DNA from: Candidatus Woesearchaeota archaeon
GTDB lineage: Archaea > Nanobdellota > Nanobdellia > Woesearchaeales > UBA11576
Assembly: GCA_018668595.1 (NCBI GenBank)
Contig: JABJCP010000034.1
Location: forward strand, 1-54,949
Reading direction: 5' to 3'
Length of the DNA: 54,949 nt
Shown here piece by piece: positions 25,200 through 32,771 of the stretch. The notes under the pieces are model-generated. The model searched no databases. It was not told the origin of the DNA and worked only from the letters and a program-made list of their open reading frames with translations. The translations under genes and the position numbers were made by a program. The number at the start of each line of letters is the position of its first letter. Position 1 is the stretch's first letter.

Positions 25200-26726
25200 T
25201 TAATCTCGTTTACGATTAATCAAACCCATATATGCATTATAAGAACTAGATTCGTGTTCAAACAAATCAAAAAATAATCTGCGAATTTGTTGAATGCCTA
25301 ATTTATCTGTTCTAAAATCATCATAAAGTTTTGCACCCAGAATTCTTCCAAGATATTTAGTTGATTTTAAATAAACATCTAATGGTGCGCTATACATATG
25401 ACAAATATCTAATTTTTTATTTTTTTCAAATTTTTTATGCTGCAAAACATACTCTGCAGATAATGAATTTGAATTCTTTTTGAAAAAATTAACATCTTTA
25501 TGTCTTCGTTTTGGATTAATTAGTTTAGATCCAAAAAAACCAATAGAATCATAAATTATTTTAGTGTAAAAAGAATCCTTCATAGTACGCTCATGATCAG
25601 GTCCGCACAAAATAAATCTTAAGTATCTTGCAGCTCCCTCTGCAATGTGATTTATGTTTGGATCTCCAAGATAAAGCAAACCATGATTGGCTTCTATAAA
25701 AAATACCCTGGATTGTAGTGCGCGAAATAAAATAGATTGAATATCTTCTTGAGAGAATTTAGCTTTTCTTAATTCAGAATCTAAATCCTCAAAAGAATCT
25801 TTAGAACAAATCACTAAATCTTGAGTTGATGGATTAAAATTTAGTTTTAATACATTTGCATAAAGACTCAATATTGTAGAACAAATAGGTTCATAATCAG
25901 GAGATTCTTCTGATTCTGCAAGATAATTTAAATGCGATTGATGTTTGAATAATGGAGTTGTTGTTAAAATACAAAAACTACCATTATCAAGACGAGTAAC
26001 TTCTACTGAATCTTCTAAATCAGAGTTTACTAAATCCCAATAAATCTCATCGATATCTTGAAGAACAAAACTTGATTTTGGTACTTTCAAATCTGACTCG
26101 CTAATAATTTTATTAACTTTTTTTGGTAGATGATTTCTTGATAAATGAAATTCCCCGAATTGAATAAAAAATTTCTGATCTATATTTTTTTTAAATCTTT
26201 GAACAATCTTTTTTGCAGCATAATCATCTCTTCTTCTCAAAGAATCGGATTTATGACGGGAATTTAATCCGAATAAAGACACATTTTTATTTTTCTTAGC
26301 ATAGTTAAAAATCAACCTAAAATCATTCCAATCAAAACCCCAATTTTTGTTATAATTTATTAGTTCCAGAAATTGAGATTCAGAAATGTCTGCATTCATG
26401 AATTTGTCTAAATGTCTTTGGTGCTTACCCATAATACATTCTAAACCTACTTGAATTGGTTGGTTTAAAAACTTTTTTAGAATCTCAATAAAATTTTTTG
26501 TTGAATGACGAATAGTATGAAAATTAGAAACATAAACTAACTTAGATGAATCTAAATCTTGGAAAAGTTCATTAAAATCAGAAAAATCATAATCGCCTAA
26601 TTCTGAAATAAATTGTTGTTCATATCTGTTGTAAGCTTTTGAAGGAGTTTCTATTTTATCAATAGATAATCTTTGATTTTTTACAATTTCGTTTAATAGC
26701 TCAATAAGCCCTTCTCTTCCTGCCAT
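25200..26726 (-). CDS. ChaN/Tiki-like protein, long variant
   Basis: A protein of about 508 residues. The N-terminal 250 resemble ChaN-like (Tiki/EreA superfamily) proteins: LVYVSNFHTIRHS, VGLECIMGKHQRHLDKFM, then NYNKNWGFDWNDF, and a later FIQFGEFHLSRNHLP, each with conserved His or Glu of the presumed metal site. In characterised bacterial members this fold binds haem or hydrolyses peptides or esters. The C-terminal 250 residues are unknown, with a basic stretch INPKRRHKD. There is no signal peptide, so it would be cytoplasmic. ATG at 26726 is chosen from TATA spacing (about 27 bp) over an upstream TTG. Confidence 0.6.
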   Translation of the reverse strand: MAGREGLIELLNEIVKNQRLSIDKIETPSKAYNRYEQQFISELGDYDFSDFNELFQDLDSSKLVYVSNFHTIRHSTKNFIEILKKFLNQPIQVGLECIMGKHQRHLDKFMNADISESQFLELINYNKNWGFDWNDFRLIFNYAKKNKNVSLFGLNSRHKSDSLRRRDDYAAKKIVQRFKKNIDQKFFIQFGEFHLSRNHLPKKVNKIISESDLKVPKSSFVLQDIDEIYWDLVNSDLEDSVEVTRLDNGSFCILTTTPLFKHQSHLNYLAESEESPDYEPICSTILSLYANVLKLNFNPSTQDLVICSKDSFEDLDSELRKAKFSQEDIQSILFRALQSRVFFIEANHGLLYLGDPNINHIAEGAARYLRFILCGPDHERTMKDSFYTKIIYDSIGFFGSKLINPKRRHKDVNFFKKNSNSLSAEYVLQHKKFEKNKKLDICHMYSAPLDVYLKSTKYLGRILGAKLYDDFRTDKLGIQQIRRLFFDLFEHESSSYNAYMGLINRKRD

Positions 26727-26840
26727 AATATTAGTTAACAAGTTTGCATTTTTAAGTTTTTTGGTTTTGTCACTACCTGAAAGTATTCAATCTCGAGAGG
26801 GTGAGAAACAAATAAATACTTCCAAGAAAAACTTAATCTA

Positions 26841-26890
26841 AAACAGAACAAAACAGAACAAAACAGAACAAAACAGAACAAAACAGAATA
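26841..26890. repeat. Five tandem copies of AAACAGAACA
   Basis: A perfect 10-bp tandem repeat (last copy AAACAGAATA) between the divergent ChaN-like gene and the next rightward gene. The unit equals one helical turn, so its A-tracts are in phase and the DNA should be bent. It lies in the promoter region of the gene at 26918. Confidence 0.9.
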
Positions 26891-26917
26891 AATAATAACA
26901 AAAAAGAGGTGAAAACT

Positions 26918-27181
26918 ATGAGTCAGACACTAAAAGAAATAGATAAAGATATTTTAGAAGGAATAAAAAAAATTCATGAACTTGTGGCTAAATGGAGCCT
27001 AATAACAAAAAAAGAATTTGATGACGGACAATTATCAGAACGATATTATTACAAAACAGGAACAGTTAGAACTGAAATTGAAGTTGAACTTAGATCAATA
27101 TATCACGATGTTATGAATATAGCAGATATTGATAAAGAACTTATGAAGATGAATGAAAAAATTAGAAGAGAATTAGAATAA
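26918..27181 (+). CDS. Small helical protein, unknown function
   Basis: An 87-residue helical protein with an amphipathic first half (LKEIDKDILEGIKKIHELVA) and a charged C-terminus. The start at 26918 is fixed by GAGGTG six bases before it; the GTG inside that site is not the start. It ends two bases before the nucleoside phosphorylase-like gene, so the two are co-transcribed with the methyltransferase at 28038. No family recognised. Confidence 0.6.
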   Translation: MSQTLKEIDKDILEGIKKIHELVAKWSLITKKEFDDGQLSERYYYKTGTVRTEIEVELRSIYHDVMNIADIDKELMKMNEKIRRELE

Positions 27182-27183
27182 AA

Positions 27184-28035
27184 ATGAGTGAATGGGTAAA
27201 AAGATTATTTGGGACAGAAAAACTAGGAGATGTTGGAATAGTTTTAGCAGGAAATATAACTTCAGAAAACGAACAAAAAATAATTTCTGTATTTGAATCT
27301 GTAGAAAGCAATATTGACTGCGTATATCACTGCCACCTCGGAGAAAAAAATGGAAAAAAATACCCTTTAGTATCTAATGTATTTGGTGCTTCTGCAATGC
27401 TTGATGTCATGGCAATACTAAAAGAGGGTGGATGTAAAACTGCACTATTTATAGGATACGCATATGGTGGTTTTAAAACTCAACCTTTAGAAGTAGGAGA
27501 TATAGTAATTCCTAACAGAGCATACCACTTCGAAGGTATTCACCAATATGTTAAAAAAGGAAAAGAATATTCTGAACCAGACTTTGAGTTTAAGAAAAAA
27601 GTTGAAGAAATACTAACAGATAATAAAATAAAGTTTTTTGAAGGTAAAAATATATCTGTAACATCAGTAACATTTCAACCAAATCATTTTAATGAAGAAT
27701 ACCAACGAATTCAACCAATTAGTTTAGAAATGGAACTTGCAGCATGCTATTCTCGAGGAAAAGAAATAGGCATTAGAACAGCAGGTGTTTTAATAATCAG
27801 CGACAATAAACAAAACAGTTTAATCAATTCGACTCAAAGAAAATTAAGATATGGACTTAAATTTAAGCTTGCAGAAATATTTGTTAATAACATAGAAAAA
27901 CTAAACCTAGAAAAAATAGAAAGTGAATCTGGAGAAAAATTCATAATTGATGAACACTTAGCAAAAGTAATTGAAGATCCTGATGACAAAGAAAATATTT
28001 ACTTAGAAGAATTAAATAAGAAAACCAAAGATTGA
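27184..28035 (+). CDS. Nucleoside phosphorylase-like protein
   Basis: A 283-residue member of the purine nucleoside / uridine phosphorylase superfamily. VGIVLAGN begins the fold, GASAMLDVMAIL and FIGYAYGGFK match the phosphate and ribose binding region, GDIVIPNRAYH is the conserved strand-loop, and ISLEMELAACYSRG carries the substrate Met-Glu pair. Such enzymes split nucleosides with phosphate for salvage. The exact base is unknown, and an AMP nucleosidase-like role is possible. Third from last in a short rightward operon. Confidence 0.7.
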   Translation: MSEWVKRLFGTEKLGDVGIVLAGNITSENEQKIISVFESVESNIDCVYHCHLGEKNGKKYPLVSNVFGASAMLDVMAILKEGGCKTALFIGYAYGGFKTQPLEVGDIVIPNRAYHFEGIHQYVKKGKEYSEPDFEFKKKVEEILTDNKIKFFEGKNISVTSVTFQPNHFNEEYQRIQPISLEMELAACYSRGKEIGIRTAGVLIISDNKQNSLINSTQRKLRYGLKFKLAEIFVNNIEKLNLEKIESESGEKFIIDEHLAKVIEDPDDKENIYLEELNKKTKD

Positions 28036-28037
28036 AA

Positions 28038-28511
28038 ATGACTGAAATAAAAGAAATAGAAACATTCTGGATGTTTTTTGCTTCGTTTGCATTCATAATA
28101 ATTGCAACACTACTGGATTTTTTTATTGTTAAAAATGCTAAACTTAATTATTTACTTGTAGGACTATTTGCATTTTTATTTATCACTGGCGCTATAATGA
28201 GAAAATATTTAATGGACCTTCTTGGAAAAGAGTATAGTGTTCATGTAAAAATAAACCAAGAACACACACTTATTAAATCAGGACCTTACAAATATGTAAG
28301 GCATCCAATGTATTATGCCAATACAATCTTAACATTAGGAGGTGTTGGAATGCTTGGATCTGGAATTGGAATAATGGGAATTTTATTTCTTTTAATACCT
28401 ACAACAATATTTAGAATAATTCAGGAAGAACGAGCTCTGAAAGAAAAATTTGGACTGAAATATGAAGAATATATTGAAGAAACAAATCTAATAATACCTG
28501 GATTGATATAA
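28038..28511 (+). CDS. ICMT-like membrane methyltransferase
   Basis: A 157-residue membrane protein with four or five hydrophobic segments and the full isoprenylcysteine methyltransferase-type signature: LIKSGPYKYVRHPMYYANTIL followed by the EERALKEKFGLKYEEY helix. In the family the His-Pro and Glu residues bind S-adenosylmethionine and the methyl goes to a lipid or prenylated group. It starts two bases after the phosphorylase stop, so it belongs to the same operon. Better conserved than the paralogue at 3899-4309. Confidence 0.85.
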   Translation: MTEIKEIETFWMFFASFAFIIIATLLDFFIVKNAKLNYLLVGLFAFLFITGAIMRKYLMDLLGKEYSVHVKINQEHTLIKSGPYKYVRHPMYYANTILTLGGVGMLGSGIGIMGILFLLIPTTIFRIIQEERALKEKFGLKYEEYIEETNLIIPGLI

Positions 28512-28583
28512 TTAAAAAAAGAAGAATATTAATTTAATAAAAAGTAATTTAATAAAAAGAATAAAAATCAACTAATAATATAA

Positions 28584-28811
28584 TTATCTCTTACTAGCTG
28601 CTTTTCTTTCACGAACTTCTTTTACAGGAGCATTCTTATTAAATCTCGCAAACTTGCCCAGACGATCTTCTGCTTCATGTGCTTCTTTCATACCATCTGT
28701 ACCAAGATCTGGCATAGTAATATCTAAAGCACCTGGCTTTTCCTTACGAAACTTTGTGTATTTCTCCTTTTTCGCACTTATTTTTTTTGGTTTTTTATTT
28801 TTTTTACCCAT
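28584..28811 (-). CDS. Small basic lysine-rich protein
   Basis: A 75-residue, strongly basic protein beginning with MGKKNKKPKKISAKKEK, with a conserved-looking centre GALDITMPDLGTDGMKEAHE and a basic C-terminus. It may bind nucleic acid; there is no recognised domain. ATG at 28811 is preferred over a longer frame because of the purine-rich GTGAGCTGAT before it. Confidence 0.5.
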   Translation of the reverse strand: MGKKNKKPKKISAKKEKYTKFRKEKPGALDITMPDLGTDGMKEAHEAEDRLGKFARFNKNAPVKEVRERKAASKR

Positions 28812-29049
28812 GATTATCAGCTCACATCTAATTATTAAGTATAGATAATTTTGCAAACCTATAATATTTAGCAAAATTATCTAAGAGAACTTTGAATTTA
28901 AATTTTTATCTTGTGTTTTTTGAAAAGGGAATTATTCAAAGTTATCTATAAATCAAAGTTTTTCGATATTGTTTATAAATTTTATTGTTTGGACAGGTTC
29001 AAAAGTGGAAAATAGCTTAATTTGAGGTAATATTATCATTATATAGCCC

Positions 29050-29613
29050 TCAAACCAATATTTTATTCTTAATCTCATAAAAATAGTAAATAGTGAAAAC
29101 CCACATCCCAATTAACAAGATGTAGAATATAATACTAAATACTAACGAATAAATATTTAAAATCAGTAAAAACAAAAACCAATAATGAACCAAAGCCCCA
29201 AAAGATTTAAGTCCTGAAATAAAAATAACTCCCTTTTTTTTAAGACCTATAATAAACAAAATCATAATGGGAATATACGTAATAATTGCCACAGATCCAA
29301 TAAATATAGGAATTTTATTTGTCAACAATTGAGTTAAAAAAATAACCACACCAATAGAAAAATCAGCAACAACATCAAAATTTCTGCCAAATATTGTTTC
29401 TTGATTTAATCTTCTTGCCAAATCTCCATCCAACATATCCAACAATGTGAACAAAATAAAAATACCAATTGAGTATGCAATATTATTTTCGATAAGAAAG
29501 TACAATAAAGGAAATATTAATAAAAATCTAAATAATGTGATAATATTAGGGACATTAATTATGCTTACCTTTTTTTCATTTCTTAATTCTTTTATTTTTT
29601 TGTTTTTCCCCAT
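29050..29613 (-). CDS. CDP-alcohol phosphatidyltransferase
   Basis: A 187-residue integral membrane enzyme with about six helices and the complete catalytic signature D-G-x2-A-R-x8-G-x3-D-x3-D, seen in LDMLDGDLARRL and FGRNFDVVADF. It would transfer a phospho-head group from a CDP-alcohol to a second alcohol, making a polar lipid or solute precursor. It lies 62 bp after the GlmU-like nucleotidyltransferase on the same strand, so a joint pathway is likely; the acceptor is unknown. The N-terminus is basic. Confidence 0.9.
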   Translation of the reverse strand: MGKNKKIKELRNEKKVSIINVPNIITLFRFLLIFPLLYFLIENNIAYSIGIFILFTLLDMLDGDLARRLNQETIFGRNFDVVADFSIGVVIFLTQLLTNKIPIFIGSVAIITYIPIMILFIIGLKKKGVIFISGLKSFGALVHYWFLFLLILNIYSLVFSIIFYILLIGMWVFTIYYFYEIKNKILV

Positions 29614-29675
29614 TTTAACTCATTTACTTTTTCAATTATTTACGCCACCATTATTTTTCTTTTTAGTGTTTATTG

Positions 29676-30446
29676 CTAAGAGTCCACATATTGCTCTAAC
29701 TCTTTAAGTTGTTCAACAGTATTAACTCCTTGGACTTCAATATCATTATTCAAAACAAAAGATGCTATTTTATGATTTTGATTTGATGCAATATTTACTA
29801 TATCTGTTAAATATAATTCGTTTTGATCATTAGCAGGTTTAATTTGTTTAAGTGCGTTGAACAAAAAATCTTTTTTAACTACATAAATTCCTGAATTAAT
29901 TTCAGTTATTAATTTTTGATATTCATTAGCATCTCGCTCCTCGACAATACTCATAATTTGACCATGCATATTTTCAGCATCAGACCTGATTATCCTCCCA
30001 TAATTAAAAGGATTGTCAAAAATAGCAGTAAGAATTGTCAATGTTGCATTGTTTGATTTGTGTTTTTCTAACAAACACTTAATTGTGTTATTTGATAAAA
30101 GAGGAACATCACCATATAAAATCAGAATGTCCTCAGTCAGATCATCTTTGACAAACAAATTTTCTGCTTGCATAACTGCATGACCTGTTCCCAGTTGCTC
30201 ATTTTGTAATGCAAACTCAACATTTAAACCACGGTTTAATTCGGAAACATAATTTTTCACATCAGCTGATTTATAACCCACTACAAGAACAACTTTATTA
30301 AAATTAAATTGATTTACTGATATTGAATTTAAAACATAATAAATCAAAGGTTTATTTTTTAGAGGTGCAAGAACTTTTGGTAAATCCGATTTCATGCGGG
30401 TGCCCTTTCCGGCAGCAAGAATAATGCAACTAATTTTTTCAAACAT
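29676..30446 (-). CDS. GlmU-like sugar nucleotidyltransferase, stand-alone
   Basis: A 256-residue pyrophosphorylase like the N-terminal half of GlmU (UDP-GlcNAc pyrophosphorylase). CIILAAGKGTRMKSDLPKVL is the nucleotide loop with catalytic Lys, LQNEQLGTGHAV contacts the base, LILYGDVPLL holds the metal Asp, and VEERDANEYQ and ITEINSGIYVV complete the site. The left-handed-helix acetyltransferase half is absent. With the next gene it may make a nucleotide-activated head group for a membrane lipid. Upstream DNA is a phased tandem repeat. Confidence 0.88.
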   Translation of the reverse strand: MFEKISCIILAAGKGTRMKSDLPKVLAPLKNKPLIYYVLNSISVNQFNFNKVVLVVGYKSADVKNYVSELNRGLNVEFALQNEQLGTGHAVMQAENLFVKDDLTEDILILYGDVPLLSNNTIKCLLEKHKSNNATLTILTAIFDNPFNYGRIIRSDAENMHGQIMSIVEERDANEYQKLITEINSGIYVVKKDFLFNALKQIKPANDQNELYLTDIVNIASNQNHKIASFVLNNDIEVQGVNTVEQLKELEQYVDS

Positions 30447-30463
30447 AATAATTCAACTCAAAG

Positions 30464-30534
30464 CAAATTAAAACAAATTAAAACAAATTAAAACAAATTA
30501 AAACAAATTAAAACAAATTAAAACAAATTAAAAA
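30464..30534. repeat. Tandem AAACAAATTA repeat, about six copies
   Basis: A near-perfect 10-bp tandem repeat between the CCA enzyme and the nucleotidyltransferase gene. The A-tracts are in phase with the DNA helix, as at 26841-26890. Confidence 0.9.
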
Positions 30535-30591
30535 AAAATAACTTGAAAAACAAACGGGAAGTGATTAAACTCAAAAATATTAAACCAACAA

Positions 30592-32283
30592 TTATAACCT
30601 TTTCATGACAATCTTCTTAGTTTTATCAGCAATATTTTCATCAGACTTTAACATACTCGCAATAAATTTCTTAGGATTTATGAACTCTCTTGTGAGCAAC
30701 GCACAAATACGATTATCCTCGACAAAAGTGTTTTTATGTTTATCTTTGAACAGTTTAACAAATTGTTCTTCGCTAAGAGGAGGACCTATGCGTTTTACTT
30801 CATCTGAAAGATCATTTGTTGGAAAAACAAACCAAAATAACGCATTTGAACCTGGTTTCCAGTACCAATCACAATTTTCAATCTTAAAATCATTAAACAA
30901 TAACTGATTCTTAATCATAGTAAATGATTTAAGAAGTTTTGCACCTACAACATCAGTTTTGCCCTCAGTAGGTGTTGCTTCAAGTATGACTAAAGAATTC
31001 TTACCTGCTGATTTTTTTAAAGTAGGAATCGAAATAGGTTTGACAGTAAAAAAAGAAATATTAGGATTTTCTAAAAACTGTTTTGCAGCTTCTCTAAATA
31101 AATTAAATTTTTCTAAATTAAGTGCTGCAGATGCATTCCTATCCGATAAAACAGGATCAATAACTATAAGCGGTGAATCAAGTTTTGAAGCATTCATTTT
31201 TTGCAATGCTACTACAGGAGATTTAAACTGCTTTTCAGGATCAATAACCTCTCCAATTCTCCAAGACAAAGATGCCTTAAGAAGTTTCAAAAAACCACCA
31301 TAATGAATTGTTAAGATATCCAAAACATGACCTGAAAAACCTTGAATATAAGACTCAGCACCATAAACTTTTTGTGATTTACAAAACATTTTTGCAAGAC
31401 GAATATCATCTGTAAATCCTGGATGTTTTTTTACCCAACCTACATGAAAAGGACTCATATCAGTAACATTAACAGCATCTTTAGGATTTTCTACGTCGAG
31501 AACTGGAACTAGTTCATAACAAAGCTTTTTTTGTACTTGAAAATAATCTCTACTCCCATGTACCGGACTAGGCCTAAATGGCCTCAAAATTCTTAAAAGC
31601 ATAGAGGATATATCATAATTTTCAAAAGACTTATTAAATTTAACAAATATATCACAATCATGATCTCCTTTTAGATTAGTTCCTTTAGCAATAGACCCTC
31701 CAATCATAGCAACTGCTTGAGAATGGTTTTTTTTTATTTCAAGATTTAATTTTCTTAAAAATTCATCGACTTCTAAATTAATCTTTTTTTCATCAGGTCT
31801 AATTTTTGAAAGAACTTTTGAAAAAATATCTTGAATTGAATTAATATCTAATTTAGAAAAATCAACAAATATCCTATTAGATCTCATAGGGTTATTATGA
31901 CTCCCATTATTCCTATTGTTATTTCTATTATTACCTTTAAACTTTTTATTAAATGGCTTTTTAGAATCATGTCGGGGAATAAATCTTTTATTAGGTCTTC
32001 TTTTTTGGGTATTGTTTGAATTTTCAGAAGCTAATTTATTGCCCGATACAGGTTTAGACAATGGTTTATTGTTAGGAATTGGTTTGTTACCAGTTTTAGG
32101 TTTATTGTTAGGAATTGGCTTGTTACCAGTTTTAGGTTTATTGTTAGGAATTGGCTTGTTACTTGACCTATTAGAAGTTGAACTAGACTTAGGTTTGGAA
32201 TTCTTAAACTGTTTAGATTGACCACTAGATGGTTTTTTGTTTGTTTTTGTTGATTTTGCGTTTGAATTGCTGTTATTTAACAT
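30592..32283 (-). CDS. cca: Archaeal CCA tRNA nucleotidyltransferase, long N-term
   Basis: Adds or repairs the 3' CCA end of tRNA without a template. The class I catalytic centre is at about residues 195-217: GGSIAKGTNLKG with DHDCDIFVKF. PSPVHGSRDYFQV, the DMSPFHVGWV motif and a C-terminal tail domain follow, as in archaeal enzymes. Odd feature: about 150 extra N-terminal residues that are Asn/Lys/Pro/Ser-rich, with a 12-residue repeat (GNKPIPNNKPKT) in nearly three copies, coded by 36-bp DNA repeats near 32055-32165. Leaderless by TATA spacing (TTTTAAATA at 32308-32316, about 29 bp). Confidence 0.92.
   Translation of the reverse strand: MLNNSNSNAKSTKTNKKPSSGQSKQFKNSKPKSSSTSNRSSNKPIPNNKPKTGNKPIPNNKPKTGNKPIPNNKPLSKPVSGNKLASENSNNTQKRRPNKRFIPRHDSKKPFNKKFKGNNRNNNRNNGSHNNPMRSNRIFVDFSKLDINSIQDIFSKVLSKIRPDEKKINLEVDEFLRKLNLEIKKNHSQAVAMIGGSIAKGTNLKGDHDCDIFVKFNKSFENYDISSMLLRILRPFRPSPVHGSRDYFQVQKKLCYELVPVLDVENPKDAVNVTDMSPFHVGWVKKHPGFTDDIRLAKMFCKSQKVYGAESYIQGFSGHVLDILTIHYGGFLKLLKASLSWRIGEVIDPEKQFKSPVVALQKMNASKLDSPLIVIDPVLSDRNASAALNLEKFNLFREAAKQFLENPNISFFTVKPISIPTLKKSAGKNSLVILEATPTEGKTDVVGAKLLKSFTMIKNQLLFNDFKIENCDWYWKPGSNALFWFVFPTNDLSDEVKRIGPPLSEEQFVKLFKDKHKNTFVEDNRICALLTREFINPKKFIASMLKSDENIADKTKKIVMKRL
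32055..32165. repeat. 36-bp repeats coding GNKPIPNNKPKT in CCA enzyme
   Basis: Almost three tandem 36-bp units with only single-base differences between them, encoding a disordered Pro/Asn/Lys linker. Copy number could vary by slippage without breaking the frame. Confidence 0.85.
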
Positions 32284-32378
32284 TATTAATAATAAGAAAA
32301 ATAGTTGTTTTAAATATCTTTTGTATCTTTTATGCAGATATTACCAAATAAAGCACAAATTACAAAAAATATAAATTA

Positions 32379-32717
32379 TTACAAAATTAACAAAATAATG
32401 CCTACAAAGAATATAATAAAACCTAAAATCACGCCTACAACTGATAAAATATCAACTATTTGTTGCTGCTTAAACCATGCAGGGAGATTTTTTAGAAATT
32501 TATCTGCATTCTTAAAATCTGCAAAAAAAGTACCAAATGACTTTAAGTATAAATTGAAATCAAATTTTTTGTTTTGTTGAATATAACCAGATCCTGCAGC
32601 AGATGAATTCGCTGATTGATTTATTAGATTGTTTGTCGATCTACTAGTTGATTGATTTAATTGCTGATTAGGTAATTGATTTGGCACATGCGTTTGATTA
32701 CTTTGTTGAGGAGACAT
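32379..32717 (-). CDS. Gln/Asn-rich tail-anchored small membrane protein
   Basis: A 112-residue protein: a 45-residue Gln/Asn/Ser/Pro-rich disordered start, a helical linker with FNLYLKSFGTFFADFKNADK, and one long C-terminal membrane segment (about 88-112), so it is tail-anchored with the N-terminus in the cytoplasm. It lies 54 bp after the secretion ATPase on the same strand and shares the Gln/Pro-rich style of the coiled-coil proteins at 35331 and 38541, suggesting the same machine. No known family. Confidence 0.55.
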   Translation of the reverse strand: MSPQQSNQTHVPNQLPNQQLNQSTSRSTNNLINQSANSSAAGSGYIQQNKKFDFNLYLKSFGTFFADFKNADKFLKNLPAWFKQQQIVDILSVVGVILGFIIFFVGIILLIL

Positions 32718-32771
32718 TGTTTTATTTACCTCTTGATTTATAATTTGTACTTGATAATTTAACTACTTGTA

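Noticed and set aside
26841-26890. CRISPR array
   Set aside because: Units are 10 bp with no spacers; the same holds for 30464-30534 and for the repeat cassettes of the paralogue array, which lie inside genes.
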